Positions 7,252 through 16,419 of a stretch of 64,000 nucleotides of DNA are shown in pieces; position 1 is the first letter of the stretch; every line of letters begins with the position of its first letter. The stretch comes from Mitsuaria chitosanitabida ATCC BAA-476 = NBRC 102408 (GTDB taxonomy: Bacteria > Pseudomonadota > Gammaproteobacteria > Burkholderiales > Burkholderiaceae_C). The position numbers and the translations under genes were made by a program. Below the pieces are notes generated by a model. The model made no database searches. It was not told where the DNA came from and saw only the letters and a list, made by a program, of their open reading frames with translations. The DNA is taken from positions 1 through 64,000 of the forward strand of contig NZ_BCYP01000014.1 in NCBI RefSeq assembly GCF_001598255.1. The letters are read 5' to 3'.

Positions 7252-9474
7252 ATGCCGCTCAGCGATCAACAGCATCTGATGGACGCGCACGCCCACCGGC
7301 GGCGGCGGGCGGCGGCATGGCTGATCGGCATCAATGTGGCCATCGCCCTGGTCCTGTCCGCCCTCGCCTGGCTGGTGCTGGACAAGTCCCATCGCGCCTT
7401 CGAGCTCCAGGCCACCAATCGCGCCGAGAGCCTGGCCGCCCTCGCCCAGCTCAATGTCCGGGCGGAGATCGAGCGCGTCGACGGCGTGATCCGCGCCACC
7501 GCGTCCGAGATCGAGCGGCTGACGGCGAGCGCGACTCCCCCGCCCGACGCCACGCTCAACGAGGTCCTGCGCGCCCGCTTCGCGCTGCTCGACGGCATCG
7601 AGGGCTTCCGCCTCACCGACGCGGCGGGCCGCGTGCGCTGGGGGACCGACCTGCCCGCGGGGCCGCCCATCGACATCTCCGACCGCGACTACTTCCGCGA
7701 AGCCCGGCAGAGCGCCGAGCCGACGACGATCATCGGCGGCCCGCATACCTCGCGGGTCTCGCGTCACTGGGGCATCGCCTTCGTCCATCCGCTGCGCCAG
7801 CAGGGGCGCTTCGCCGGCGTGCTCTACATCACCATGAACGCGGCCCATTTCCAGCGCAACTTCGAGGCCTACGACCTGGAGCCGCTCGACTCCGTGTCCC
7901 TGCGGCGCAGTGACCGCCGGCTGGTCGCGCGCTACTCCCCGGGCAGCGCGACCCAGGGGGAGCCGGGCGATGCCGCCGTGTCGCCGGAGCTGGCCACGGC
8001 GATGGCGACTCAGCCCCAGGGCGGGCATTTCGTGGCGCGCGTGCGGCTGGACGGCGAGGAACGCACCGCCGCCTATCGCTCGCTGCAGCCCTGGCCCTTC
8101 ACCGTCTTCGTGGGCATCAGCAACGACCGCTTCTTCGATCCCTGGCGACAGCAGGTGCGCGTGGTCGTGGCCCTGGTCGTCTGCGTCTGGCTGCTGGCCG
8201 CCGGCGCGGCCTGGCTGGTGCATCGCGCCAATCGCCGCGAGGCCGAGGTGATGGCGGCCCTGCTCGCCCAGGGCAAGCGCTTCCAGGCGCTGCTGCGCAC
8301 CGCGGGCGACGGCATCCACATCACCGACGGCAACGGGCACCTCGTCGAGATGAGCGACTCCTTCGCGGAGATGCTCAAGTCCACGCGGGACCGGCTGCTG
8401 GGGCGGCACATCGCCAGCTGGGACGTGAATCAGGACGAGACCGCCATCCGCGCCTGGCTCGCCAAGATCAAGGCCGGCGACCGGCAGCGGGTCGACGTGC
8501 AGCACCGCCGCGACGACGGTCAGATCATCGACGTGGAGATGCAGCTGAGCATCGCGGAGATCGCCGGCAGCCTCTTCGTCTTCTCGTCCTCGCGCGACGT
8601 GACGGAGCAGCGCCGTGTCCTGCGCGACCAGGCCGCCATGCTGGAGAGCGATCTCGTGGGGATGGCCAAGGTCCGGGACCGCGTCATCACCTGGCGCAAT
8701 CGTGCCGCCGAGCGCCTGCTCGGCTACGGGCCGGGGGAGCTCGAGGGACGCCCCGTGCGCGAGGTCTACTGGGACGACGCCGAGTACCAGCGCGTGGGCA
8801 GCGAAGGCTACGAGGCGCTGCGCAAGGAGGGCTACTACCGCGCGCAGCTGCGCATGCGCAGGAAGTCCGGCGAGATGGTCTGGGTGGACTTCGGCGCGGT
8901 GCCGCTCTCGCCGACGGAGCTCTTCGTCGTGCTGGTCGACATCACGGCCATGAAGTCCGCCAACGACAGCCTGGCCCACGCCGCCTTCCACGATCCGTTG
9001 ACCCAGCTGCCCAACCGCCTGCTGCTGCTCGACCGGATCGGCCAGGCGCAGGCCGCCGCCCGTCGCGACGGGCGGGAGGTCGCCGTCTGCTACCTGGACC
9101 TCGACGGCTTCAAGCCCGTCAACGACGAGCATGGGCACGAAGCCGGCGACCAGCTCCTCAAGGTCATCGCGCAGCGCATGCGCGACGCGATCCGCCCCTC
9201 CGACACCGCGGCCCGCGTGGGCGGCGACGAGTTCGTGCTGGTGCTCGCTCCCGTCGACGCCGACGGCTGGCAGCCGATCCTGGACCGGGTCGTCCAGTCC
9301 ATCCGCGAGACCATCCGGCTCGACTCCGGCGTGCAGGTGCGCGTGGGCGTGACCGTCGGCGTGGCGATGACCCGCGAGGGCGAGGCCGCCACGCCCGACG
9401 AGCTGATCGGCCAGGCCGACCACCTCATGCTGCGGGCCAAGCGCAGCGGCAAGCGCCGGCGTCAGGTCGGCTGA
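7252..9474 (+). CDS. Membrane diguanylate cyclase: dCache-like sensor, two PAS domains, GGDEF
   Basis: A 740-residue signalling protein that should make cyclic di-GMP. A first membrane helix (AWLIGINVAIALVLSALAWL, about residues 22-42) and a second (VVVALVVCVWLLAAGAAWLV, about 305-325) enclose a periplasmic region with FRLTDAAGRVRWG and ISDRDYFREAR, typical of dCache_1 sensors. Two PAS units follow (GDGIHITDGNGHLVEMSD and an R-A-A-E-R-L-L-G-Y unit with its PAC tail). The C-terminal domain has DPLTQLPNR and the intact active site RVGGDEFVLVL (GGDEF at residues 657-661); RPSD at 648-651 lies five residues before it and fits the inhibitory I-site. ATG 7252 is chosen; ATG 7279 is the alternative. 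No EAL domain is present. Confidence 0.92.
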   Translation: MPLSDQQHLMDAHAHRRRRAAAWLIGINVAIALVLSALAWLVLDKSHRAFELQATNRAESLAALAQLNVRAEIERVDGVIRATASEIERLTASATPPPDATLNEVLRARFALLDGIEGFRLTDAAGRVRWGTDLPAGPPIDISDRDYFREARQSAEPTTIIGGPHTSRVSRHWGIAFVHPLRQQGRFAGVLYITMNAAHFQRNFEAYDLEPLDSVSLRRSDRRLVARYSPGSATQGEPGDAAVSPELATAMATQPQGGHFVARVRLDGEERTAAYRSLQPWPFTVFVGISNDRFFDPWRQQVRVVVALVVCVWLLAAGAAWLVHRANRREAEVMAALLAQGKRFQALLRTAGDGIHITDGNGHLVEMSDSFAEMLKSTRDRLLGRHIASWDVNQDETAIRAWLAKIKAGDRQRVDVQHRRDDGQIIDVEMQLSIAEIAGSLFVFSSSRDVTEQRRVLRDQAAMLESDLVGMAKVRDRVITWRNRAAERLLGYGPGELEGRPVREVYWDDAEYQRVGSEGYEALRKEGYYRAQLRMRRKSGEMVWVDFGAVPLSPTELFVVLVDITAMKSANDSLAHAAFHDPLTQLPNRLLLLDRIGQAQAAARRDGREVAVCYLDLDGFKPVNDEHGHEAGDQLLKVIAQRMRDAIRPSDTAARVGGDEFVLVLAPVDADGWQPILDRVVQSIRETIRLDSGVQVRVGVTVGVAMTREGEAATPDELIGQADHLMLRAKRSGKRRRQVG

Positions 9475-9579
9475 ACGCGGCGCCGCCCCGACTGGGCGGA
9501 TCGCGACGCCGGCCTCGCCCGCGAACGGCCGCCCCGCGTGAGAATCGGCGCCATCGAGCACTCCCAGCGCCCTCCCCGC

Positions 9580-10494
9580 ATGCATTTCGATCTTGCCGAT
9601 CTGCGGCTCATGGTCCGCATCGCCGAAGCCAACAGCCTGACGCGCGGCGCGGAGGCCGCCTTCTTGTCGCTGCCCGCGGCCAGCACGCGGATCAAGAACC
9701 TCGAGGAGAAGATCGGCGCGAAGCTGCTCTACCGCACCAGCCAGGGCGTGACGCTGACGCCGCCGGGCCAGGCCTTCGTGCATCACGCGCGCACGGTGCT
9801 GGCGCAGCTGGAGCACCTGGCCGGCGACATGCAGGAGTACGCGCACGGCGTCAAAGGCCATCTGCGCATCGCCAGCACCACCACCGCCCTGAGCGAATAC
9901 CTGCCGCCGGTGCTGCGCCTGTTCCTGCAGGCGCATCCCGATGTCGACGTCGACCTGCACGAGCGCCCCAGCCAGGAGATCGTCCGCGCGGTCTGCGAGA
10001 GCCAGACCGACATCGGCCTGGTCGCGGGGCCGGTGCGGACGGAGTCGCTGCAGGCCATCCCCTACCGGTCGGACCGGCTGGTGCTGGTGGTCAGCAAGGA
10101 ACACGCGCTGGCCGCGGAGACCCGCGTGCCCTTCCGCAGCACGCTGGACTGCAACCACGTCGGCCTGCACAAGAGCAGCGCCATCCACGCCTTCCTGCGC
10201 GAGGTGAGCACCCAGCTCAACCGCACGCTGCGCATGCGGATCGAGGTCAGCAACTTCGAGACGGTGTGCCGCATGATCGACGCCAACGTCGGCGTGGGCG
10301 TGGTGCCGCTGTCCTCCGCGAAGCGGCACGCGGCCAATCTCGCCGTCCAGATCGTCGACCTCGAGGACGAGTGGGCGCTGCGCCAGCAGTACATCCTCGT
10401 GCGGGACCTCGAGGGCCTGCCCAGCTTCGGACGCGACCTCGTCGAGCTGCTGGTCGCGGACGCCCGCGACGCCAGCGGCGACGCGACCCGATAG
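9580..10494 (+). CDS. LysR-type transcriptional regulator
   Basis: A 304-residue regulator with the LysR winged helix-turn-helix at the N-terminus (LRLMVRIAEANSLTRGAEAAFLSLPAASTRIKNLEEKIG, residues about 6-45, written here as its span; key elements are SLTRGAEA and PAASTRI) followed by LLYRTSQGVTLTPPGQAF and a periplasmic-binding-protein-like effector domain with DIGLVAGPV. The ATG at 9580 starts the conserved MHFDLADLRL. It converges on the MmgE/PrpD gene with 24 bp between stops, so it may regulate the CoA pathway at 10.5-17.4 kb, though LysR genes more often sit divergent from targets. The effector is unknown. Confidence 0.9.
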   Translation: MHFDLADLRLMVRIAEANSLTRGAEAAFLSLPAASTRIKNLEEKIGAKLLYRTSQGVTLTPPGQAFVHHARTVLAQLEHLAGDMQEYAHGVKGHLRIASTTTALSEYLPPVLRLFLQAHPDVDVDLHERPSQEIVRAVCESQTDIGLVAGPVRTESLQAIPYRSDRLVLVVSKEHALAAETRVPFRSTLDCNHVGLHKSSAIHAFLREVSTQLNRTLRMRIEVSNFETVCRMIDANVGVGVVPLSSAKRHAANLAVQIVDLEDEWALRQQYILVRDLEGLPSFGRDLVELLVADARDASGDATR

Positions 10495-10518
10495 GGCCTG
10501 CGTCGCCGCGTGAGGACC

Positions 10519-11982
10519 TCAGGCCTGGGGCCAGCGGCCGATGGGCGCGTCCGCGTCCAGCGCCCAGACACGGGCGATGAGCGCGCGCATCTCGGCCTCG
10601 GTGGCCCCGTCGCGGTAGCCGCCGAGCTTCAAGGCCTTCTCTTCCAGCTCATCCCGGCTCAGCGTGTTCTCCGGATCGCCCTTGGGCACATCGACGCGCC
10701 CGTGCAAGCGCCGGCCATCACGCGTGAGCACCTCCACCTTGCCGATCCAGCGCGCCGGGTAGGCCTGGTCGACCTCCTCGTCCAGCGCCATGGAGACGCG
10801 CTCCCGGAAGGCCCGCACGGCCGTGGCCTGATGCTCGGCATCGAACTCGCCGAGTCCGGCGTGGCCATGCCGGCCCGCGAGCGCGAGCACCGTCCCCATG
10901 GAGAACTTGGCCTGGTGCACGGTCCGTGGATCCGTCACCGGCCCGAGCACGTCGATGGCGCCCTGATGCACCCGGGCGACGACCGATTCGATGTCGTCGA
11001 GGCCCAGCGCGTGGTCGCGCATCACCTGCACCAGCGCGTCCGCGGCGGGATGCGTGTGGCGGCAGGACGCGTGGTACTTGAAGGAGGTCTCCGCCGTGGC
11101 CCAGCGCTGGCCGAGCCGGTCCGTCAATCGACGCGGATCGGCATCGGTCGACATGCCGGCCGCCAGGCCTTGCGGCCCTTCCAGGATGTGGCGGGCGCCC
11201 GTGAAGCCGGAGGCGGCCAGGCAGGCCGCGGTCAGTCCGGTCGACGCCGCGTGCGCCGTGTGCAGTTGCTTGGAGTCGGCCGCATCGCGCAGGAACTCCC
11301 AGAGGCCGGCCGCCTGGGTGCCCGCCGATCCGAAGGCGTGCAGCATGGTCGTCGCGTCCAGCCCCAGCAGATGCCCCGCGGTGGCCGCGGCCGCCAGCGA
11401 TCCCGCCGTGCCGGTGGTGTGGAAGATGCGGTAGTGCGAGCGGCCGAGGAACTCCCCGACGCGGATGCCGACCTCGTAGCCCGCGACCGCGGCCACGAGC
11501 AGCTCGCGTCCGCTGCGGCCCAGCGATTGCGCCATCGCCAGCGCCACCGGGAAGACGACGGTCGCGGGATGGAAGACCGAGCCGTTGTGGACATCGTCCT
11601 GCTCCGCGTGGTGCGAGGACGCGGCGTTGATCGCCGCGGCGACCATCGGGCTGCTGGTGCGGCGATGGATGAGGACGTCGCAGGGACCGGTCGCCGGCCC
11701 TTGCGACAACCAGAAGCTCGCCAGGGTCTCCACGGGGCGGGCGCCGCGACCGGCCAGCGCCGAGGCGATCCAGTCCAGGAACAGGTCCTCGGTGCGCCGG
11801 AGCACGGCCGCCGGAATGTCGGCGTGGCGCAGGCTCGACGCGAAGGCCGCGAGCTGGGCGCTGGGCGCGAGATTGGGCGGATGTCCGGGCTGCGCGCCAT
11901 GGCGTGCCACCGAGGGATCGCTGGTCGAGGCCCCCTGCGGGAGGCCGGTCGGGGATGGGCAGTGGGCTCGAGCTTGGGTCAT
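10519..11982 (-). CDS. MmgE/PrpD family protein (2-methylcitrate dehydratase / cis-aconitate decarboxylase fold)
   Basis: A 487-residue member of the MmgE/PrpD family, which includes 2-methylcitrate dehydratase PrpD, cis-aconitate decarboxylase and iminodisuccinate epimerase. Recognisable blocks: LRRTEDLFLDWIASALAG, the conserved N-A-A-S-S-H-H-A-E-Q-D-D-V-H segment (counterpart of NG-x-x-x-H-x-x-D-x-D-D), HPATVVFPVALAMAQ, AVAGYEVGIRVG, FHTTGTAGSLAAAA, FKYHASCRHTHPAADAL and QAKFSMGTVLAL. It is the last gene of a six-gene same-strand run and its start overlaps the MaoC gene by ATGA, so it is co-translated with the CoA-ester enzymes. Its neighbours point to a substrate that is a branched C5 or C6 di- or tricarboxylate; the exact reaction cannot be read off. 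Confidence 0.88.
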   Translation of the reverse strand: MTQARAHCPSPTGLPQGASTSDPSVARHGAQPGHPPNLAPSAQLAAFASSLRHADIPAAVLRRTEDLFLDWIASALAGRGARPVETLASFWLSQGPATGPCDVLIHRRTSSPMVAAAINAASSHHAEQDDVHNGSVFHPATVVFPVALAMAQSLGRSGRELLVAAVAGYEVGIRVGEFLGRSHYRIFHTTGTAGSLAAAATAGHLLGLDATTMLHAFGSAGTQAAGLWEFLRDAADSKQLHTAHAASTGLTAACLAASGFTGARHILEGPQGLAAGMSTDADPRRLTDRLGQRWATAETSFKYHASCRHTHPAADALVQVMRDHALGLDDIESVVARVHQGAIDVLGPVTDPRTVHQAKFSMGTVLALAGRHGHAGLGEFDAEHQATAVRAFRERVSMALDEEVDQAYPARWIGKVEVLTRDGRRLHGRVDVPKGDPENTLSRDELEEKALKLGGYRDGATEAEMRALIARVWALDADAPIGRWPQA

Positions 11983-12965
11983 TCGGTGATCGCCTCCGCG
12001 CGCATGGTCAGGTGTCCTTCGTGATCCCGCGTCCAGAGCGGGAATCTCGATCCGCCCTCGTCCCGGCCGCAGACCTCGAAGGCATGCAGGTCGAAGACGG
12101 GCTTGAGCGCGGTGAAGCTGAAGCGCTTCACCCGCGCGCCGGGGCGCTCGCGTCGCAGCAGGTCCAGCAGCAGCGTCGCGATCAGCGGGCCGTGCACGAT
12201 CAGGCCGGGGTAGCCCTCCTCCTGCGTCACGTAGCTGCGGTCGTAATGGATGCGGTGGCCGTTGAAGGTCAGCGCCGAGTAGCGGAACAGCATCACCGGG
12301 TCGGGCACAATGCGCCGCTCGAAGCTGCTGTCCGTCGGCGCCGTCTCCGGCGTCGGGGCGACGTCGCCCGGGCGGGCGGCCTCGCGGTAGACGATGTCGT
12401 GGTCCTCGACGATCGCGACGCCGCGACCGTTGGCGACCTCATGCCGGACGGTGACGAAGACCAGCGGCCCGCTGCGCCCCCGCTTGGCATCGACCTTGAG
12501 GATGCGCGAGCTGCGGGAGATGTCCTCGCCGACCTGCAGCGGATGGCGGAATTCCAGGCGTCCCCCGGCCCACATGCGTCGCGGCAAGGGGACCGGCGGC
12601 AGGAAGTCGCCGCGCCTGGCGTGCCCGTCGGGGCCGATCGCGTGCTGCGGCACGCGGGGAAGGAAGTACATCCAGTGGGCGAGCGGCGCGATGTCGGTGC
12701 CGGGCAGCGGCTCCGGGTCGTCGCGGTCCAGGGTCGCCGACAGGCCCGCCAGCGGCGCGGCGCTCGCCTGGTCGTCGCGACGTTCGGTGCGGCCGACCCA
12801 TTGCTGCCACACCCGCAGCTCGGCGGCGAGATCAGCCGCACCGACACCGTCGGTCATGCCGCCGGCGGCACCTTGGCTGGCGGCATCGTGGTTGTTGGCG
12901 TTGGCGTGCGCGCGGTCGTGATCATGGTCGTGGGCGGCGGCAGAGCGGCTCATGGAGGTGGTCAT
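11979..12965 (-). CDS. MaoC / hot-dog acyl-CoA hydratase, mesaconyl- or itaconyl-CoA hydratase-like
   Basis: A 328-residue double hot-dog hydratase. After a His/Asp/Asn-rich leader (HDHDHDRAHANANNHD, unusual) the FAS1-like dehydratase half contains HWMYFLPRVPQHAIGPDGH and LPRRMWAGGRLEFRHPLQVGE, a pattern shared by mesaconyl-C4-CoA hydratase (Meh of Chloroflexus) and itaconyl-CoA hydratases. The second half has the catalytic-type MaoC motif FRYSALTFNGHRIHYDRSY and the closing GYPGLIVHGPLIATLLLD. In those pathways the enzyme adds water to give (S)-citramalyl-CoA. The neighbouring CitE-like lyase and CaiB-type CoA transferase support this. Start set at 12965 because residues upstream in frame are not family-like. 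It overlaps the MmgE/PrpD gene by ATGA. Confidence 0.85.
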   Translation of the reverse strand: MTTSMSRSAAAHDHDHDRAHANANNHDAASQGAAGGMTDGVGAADLAAELRVWQQWVGRTERRDDQASAAPLAGLSATLDRDDPEPLPGTDIAPLAHWMYFLPRVPQHAIGPDGHARRGDFLPPVPLPRRMWAGGRLEFRHPLQVGEDISRSSRILKVDAKRGRSGPLVFVTVRHEVANGRGVAIVEDHDIVYREAARPGDVAPTPETAPTDSSFERRIVPDPVMLFRYSALTFNGHRIHYDRSYVTQEEGYPGLIVHGPLIATLLLDLLRRERPGARVKRFSFTALKPVFDLHAFEVCGRDEGGSRFPLWTRDHEGHLTMRAEAITE

Positions 12966-12982
12966 CGTGTGGGGCTCCCAGG

Positions 12983-13942
12983 TCAGGTGGCGCCGCGCAG
13001 GCGGGCGTACAGGTCCAGCGTCTTGCGCGCCCGCAGGACCACGGGCGCGTCGATCATTCGTCCGTCGAGCCGCACCGCGCCGCCGGCCGAGGCCTGGTCC
13101 GCCGCGACCACGCGCCGGGACCAGTCCACCTCGTCGGCGTCCGGCGCGAAGCCCCGGTGCACGCCGTCGATCTGGCGCGGATGGATGCACAGCTTCCCCA
13201 GGAAGCCGAAGCGCAAGGACCGCGCGACGTCCCGGGCCAGCAGCGCCTCCTCCTGGATCTCGACGGTCACGCCGTCGATCGGTGGCGGCAGATCCGCCTC
13301 CCGGCTGGCCATCGCGATGGCGAAGCGGGCCGGGTCGAGTTCGCGCTCGTCGTCGCCCGGGCGGAGCCCCGTGTCCGCGATGAAGTCCAGGTGTCCGAAG
13401 GCGAGCCGGACCACGCCGGGCGCCTGCGCCACATCGCGGACCTGCCAGTAGCCGCGGGCCGATTCGATGATGGGCACGATCGCCAGCGACGGCAGCCGGT
13501 TCGCGATCGTCTCGATCGCGCAGGCCGACTCGGCCTTCGGCGCGAGGATCCCGACGATGCCGGGGGTGCGTGCGAGCCAGTCCAGGTCGGCGCGGCCCAG
13601 GTCCGTCGTCGAGGCGTTGATGCGCACCAGCAGGCCGGCGGTGCTCCGGCTCGGGAGGCTCGAATGACCGCGAAGCGCGCGATCGCCCTCGTGGCCATCG
13701 TGCTCAGGCGTCCGGCTTTCGTGGCGCATGGCCGCGAAGGCGGCGATCGCCTCACGGGCCGCGACCTTCTGATCCGGCCCCACCGCGTCCTCCAGGTCCA
13801 GCACCACGGCGTCGGCGCCGCTGGCCAGGGCCTTCTCGAAGCGCTCGGGGCGGTTGCCCGGCACGAACAGGAAGCTGCGCGCTTGCGCGATCGCGGCGCG
13901 CGCGGCGGCCGCGCCGACCATGGCGTTCGAGGCCGCGCTCAT
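12983..13942 (-). CDS. HpcH/HpaI family CoA-ester lyase (citramalyl/malyl-CoA lyase, CitE-like)
   Basis: A 319-residue class of TIM-barrel lyase that cleaves beta-hydroxyacyl-CoA esters, such as citramalyl-CoA to acetyl-CoA and pyruvate. Motifs in order: RSFLFVPGNRPERFEKAL, ADAVVLDLEDAVGPDQK (the Mg-binding acidic segment), LLVRINAS, GILAPKAES, IVPIIESARGYW, RLAFGHLDFIADTGL and a C-terminal GKLCIHPRQIDGVHRGFAP. About 30 extra residues (RHESRTPEHDGHEGDRALRG and on) are inserted between the second and third motifs, where relatives have a short loop. The start ATG overlaps the stop of the CoA transferase gene by ATGA. Whether the substrate is citramalyl-, malyl- or another CoA ester is inferred from neighbours only. 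Confidence 0.9.
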   Translation of the reverse strand: MSAASNAMVGAAAARAAIAQARSFLFVPGNRPERFEKALASGADAVVLDLEDAVGPDQKVAAREAIAAFAAMRHESRTPEHDGHEGDRALRGHSSLPSRSTAGLLVRINASTTDLGRADLDWLARTPGIVGILAPKAESACAIETIANRLPSLAIVPIIESARGYWQVRDVAQAPGVVRLAFGHLDFIADTGLRPGDDERELDPARFAIAMASREADLPPPIDGVTVEIQEEALLARDVARSLRFGFLGKLCIHPRQIDGVHRGFAPDADEVDWSRRVVAADQASAGGAVRLDGRMIDAPVVLRARKTLDLYARLRGAT

Positions 13943-15132
13943 ACCGCCCCCTCCTGCCGCCACCGGGCGATCTGCGCGGTCGAATGACCGAGCTCGGCCA
14001 GGATCGCGTCGGTGTGCTCGCCCAGCGCCGGAATCGCATCCATGCGCGGCGTCCAGCTGTCGGTGCGGCCGGGCGGCAGCAAGGCGCCGATGGCGCCGCC
14101 GGGCGATCCGACCTCGGTCCACCGTCCGCGCGCCTGGAGCTGCTCATGCGACCAGACCTCGCGCATGGTGTTGACCCGTGCGTTGGCGATCTGCGCCTCC
14201 TCCAGACGCTCCAGGACCTGGGCCGTGCTCAGCGTCGCGAAGCGCGCCACGATCAGCGCCCGCAGCGCCTCGCGGTGCTGGCTGCGCGCCGCGTTGGACG
14301 CGAAGCGCTCGTCGCCGGCCAGCGCCTCCTCGCGCAGCACCACGCGGCAGAAGGCCAGCCACTCGCGCTCGTTCTGGAGCCCCAGCATCACCGTCCCGCC
14401 ATCGCCCGCCGGGAACGGCCCGTACGGATAGATGGTCGCGTGCGACGCGCCCGCGCGCGGCGGAGGCGCCGCCCCGTCGAAGGCGTAGTACATCGGGTAG
14501 CCCATCCACTCGACCATGCTCTCCAGCATGGACACGTCGATGCGGCAGCCCTGCCCGGTGCGGCCGCGCTGCAGCAGCGCCGCCAGCACCTGGCTGTAGG
14601 CGTACATGCCGGCGGCGATGTCCGCGATCGAGCAGCCGGCCTTGGCCATGCCCTCCCCCTCCCCGGTGACGGAGAGGAAGCCGGACTCGCTCTGGATCAG
14701 CAGGTCGTAGGCCTTGCGATCCCGGTGCGGCCCGTCCGCGCCGTAGCCCGAGATGTCGCAGACGATCAGCCGCGGGTGGGTCTCGTGCAGCGTCTCGAAG
14801 CTCAAGCCCAGTCGCGCCGCCGCCCCGGGGGCCAGGTTTTGCACCAGCACGTCGGCGTCGGCCAGCAGCGCGTCGAGGATGCCCTTCGCGGCCGGATGCT
14901 TGACGTCCAGGCTGAGGCTCTCCTTGGACCGGTTGGTCCAGACGAAGTGGGAGGCCTGACCCTTGACGCGGCTGTCGTAGGCGCGCGCGAAGTCGCCCAC
15001 GCCGGGACGCTCGACCTTGATCACGCGGGCGCCCAGGTCCGCGAGCTGGCGGGTGCAGAACGGCGCGGCGATCGCGTGTTCCAGCGTGACGACCTTGATG
15101 CCGTCCAGCGGACGGGGATTCGGGGTGCTCAT
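13939..15132 (-). CDS. CaiB/BaiF family (class III) CoA transferase
   Basis: A 397-residue class III CoA transferase that moves CoA from a donor such as succinyl-CoA to a carboxylate. Typical blocks: LDGIKVVTLEHAIAAPFCTRQLAD at the N-terminus, ARVIKVERPGVGDFARAYD, FVWTNRSKESLSLD, VLVQNLAPGAAARLGL and KAYDLLIQSESGFLSVTG, where Asp143 is the expected covalent catalytic aspartate. It sits 10 bp downstream of the acyl-CoA dehydrogenase and overlaps the lyase gene, indicating one transcript. Class III transferases work on succinate, itaconate, mesaconate, citramalate, oxalate and others; the adjoining hydratase and lyase make a C5 dicarboxylate the best guess. Confidence 0.92.
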   Translation of the reverse strand: MSTPNPRPLDGIKVVTLEHAIAAPFCTRQLADLGARVIKVERPGVGDFARAYDSRVKGQASHFVWTNRSKESLSLDVKHPAAKGILDALLADADVLVQNLAPGAAARLGLSFETLHETHPRLIVCDISGYGADGPHRDRKAYDLLIQSESGFLSVTGEGEGMAKAGCSIADIAAGMYAYSQVLAALLQRGRTGQGCRIDVSMLESMVEWMGYPMYYAFDGAAPPPRAGASHATIYPYGPFPAGDGGTVMLGLQNEREWLAFCRVVLREEALAGDERFASNAARSQHREALRALIVARFATLSTAQVLERLEEAQIANARVNTMREVWSHEQLQARGRWTEVGSPGGAIGALLPPGRTDSWTPRMDAIPALGEHTDAILAELGHSTAQIARWRQEGAV

Positions 15133-15142
15133 CGCCGCCTCC

Positions 15143-16303
15143 TCAGAACGACCGCGGCAGGCCCAGCAGGTGCTCGGCCACGTAGGAGTAGATGAGGTTG
15201 GTCGAGATCGGCGCGACCTGGTAGAGGCGCGTCTCGCGGAACTTGCGCTCGATGTCGTACTCGTGCGCGAAACCGAACCCCCCGTGGGTCTGCAGGCAGA
15301 CGTTGGCCGCCTCCCAGGAGGCCTTGGCCGCCAGGTACTTGGCCATGTTGGCCTGCGCGCCGCAGGGCTGGCCGGCGTCGAAGCGCTCCGCCGCCTGGAA
15401 GCGCATCAGGTTGGCGGCCTCCAGCTCGATGAAGGCGTCCGCGATCGGGAACTGCACGCCCTGGTTCTTGCCGATGGGTCGGCCGAACACGACGCGCTCG
15501 TTGGCGTACCGCGTGGCGCGGTCGATGAACCAGTAGCCGTCGCCGATGCATTCGGCGGCGATCAGGGTGCGCTCGGCATTGAGGCCGTCGAGGATGTAGC
15601 GGAAGCCCTGCCCTTCCACGCCGATCAGGTTCTCCTCGGGGATCTCGAGGTTGTCGAAGAACAGCTCGTTGGTCTCGTGGTTGACCATGTTGGGGATGGG
15701 CCGCACCGTCAGCCCCTTCCCGATCGCCTGCCGCAGGTCGACGATGAAGGTGGACATGCCCTCGGACTTCTTCTTCACCTCCGACAGCGGCGTGGTGCGC
15801 GCCAGCAAGATCATCAGGTCCGAGTGCTGCACCCGGGAGATCCATACCTTCTGCCCGTTGACGACGTAGCGGCCGTCCTTCTTCACGGCGGTGGTCTTGA
15901 GCTGGGTGGTGTCGGTGCCGGTGGTGGGCTCCGTCACCGCCATGGACTGGATGCGCAGCCGCCCCGCGGCGATGTCGGGCAGGTACTTGTCCTTCTGCGC
16001 CGGGCTGCCGTTGCGCAGCAGCGTGCCCATGTTGTACATCTGGCCGTGCACCGCGCCGGAGTTGCCGCCCGAGCGGTTGATCTCCTCCATGATCACCGAC
16101 GCCGCGGTCAGGCCCAGTCCCGTGCCACCGTAGGCCTCCGGGATCATCGCGGCCAGCCAGCCGGCCGCCATCAGCGCATCGACGAACTGCTCGGGATAAC
16201 CGCGCGCCTCGTCGATCTGGCGGTGGTACTCGTCGGGGAACTGCTTGCACAGCGCGCGGATCGCGTCCCGGATTTCCTGATGGGCATCAGGCTCATTGAA
16301 CAT
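15143..16303 (-). CDS. Acyl-CoA dehydrogenase
   Basis: A 386-residue FAD-dependent acyl-CoA dehydrogenase with three-domain architecture. Visible signatures: AAMIPEAYGGTGLGL, QSMAVTEPTTGTDTTQLKT (flavin-contact region), VNGQKVWISRVQHSD, VVFGRPIGKNQGVQFPIAD and LQTHGGFGFAHEYDIERKFRETRLYQVAPISTN. At the place where medium-chain enzymes carry the catalytic glutamate (Y-E-G-T) this protein has LYQVAP, so that base is absent; a glutamate in LNAERTL occupies the alternative position used by isovaleryl-CoA and long-chain dehydrogenases. As the first CoA-enzyme of the run it could oxidise a branched dicarboxylyl-CoA such as methylsuccinyl-CoA; this is inference. Confidence 0.9.
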   Translation of the reverse strand: MFNEPDAHQEIRDAIRALCKQFPDEYHRQIDEARGYPEQFVDALMAAGWLAAMIPEAYGGTGLGLTAASVIMEEINRSGGNSGAVHGQMYNMGTLLRNGSPAQKDKYLPDIAAGRLRIQSMAVTEPTTGTDTTQLKTTAVKKDGRYVVNGQKVWISRVQHSDLMILLARTTPLSEVKKKSEGMSTFIVDLRQAIGKGLTVRPIPNMVNHETNELFFDNLEIPEENLIGVEGQGFRYILDGLNAERTLIAAECIGDGYWFIDRATRYANERVVFGRPIGKNQGVQFPIADAFIELEAANLMRFQAAERFDAGQPCGAQANMAKYLAAKASWEAANVCLQTHGGFGFAHEYDIERKFRETRLYQVAPISTNLIYSYVAEHLLGLPRSF

Positions 16304-16419
16304 GCATCACTCCTGAGAACGGGGGGATGTCGCCCGGGGGCGACGGCATCGGTCGGGCTCGCGGGCCGCGCGCCCGCGGGCACCCGGACCGATGCGGGGA
16401 TCGGTGGCTCGGTCGGCGC

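Noticed and set aside
7231-10329. A 1032-codon open frame on the minus strand opposite the diguanylate cyclase and LysR genes
   Set aside because: Both genes on the plus strand have intact domain signatures; the opposite frame is low-complexity His/Arg/Ala/Gln sequence typical of antisense frames.
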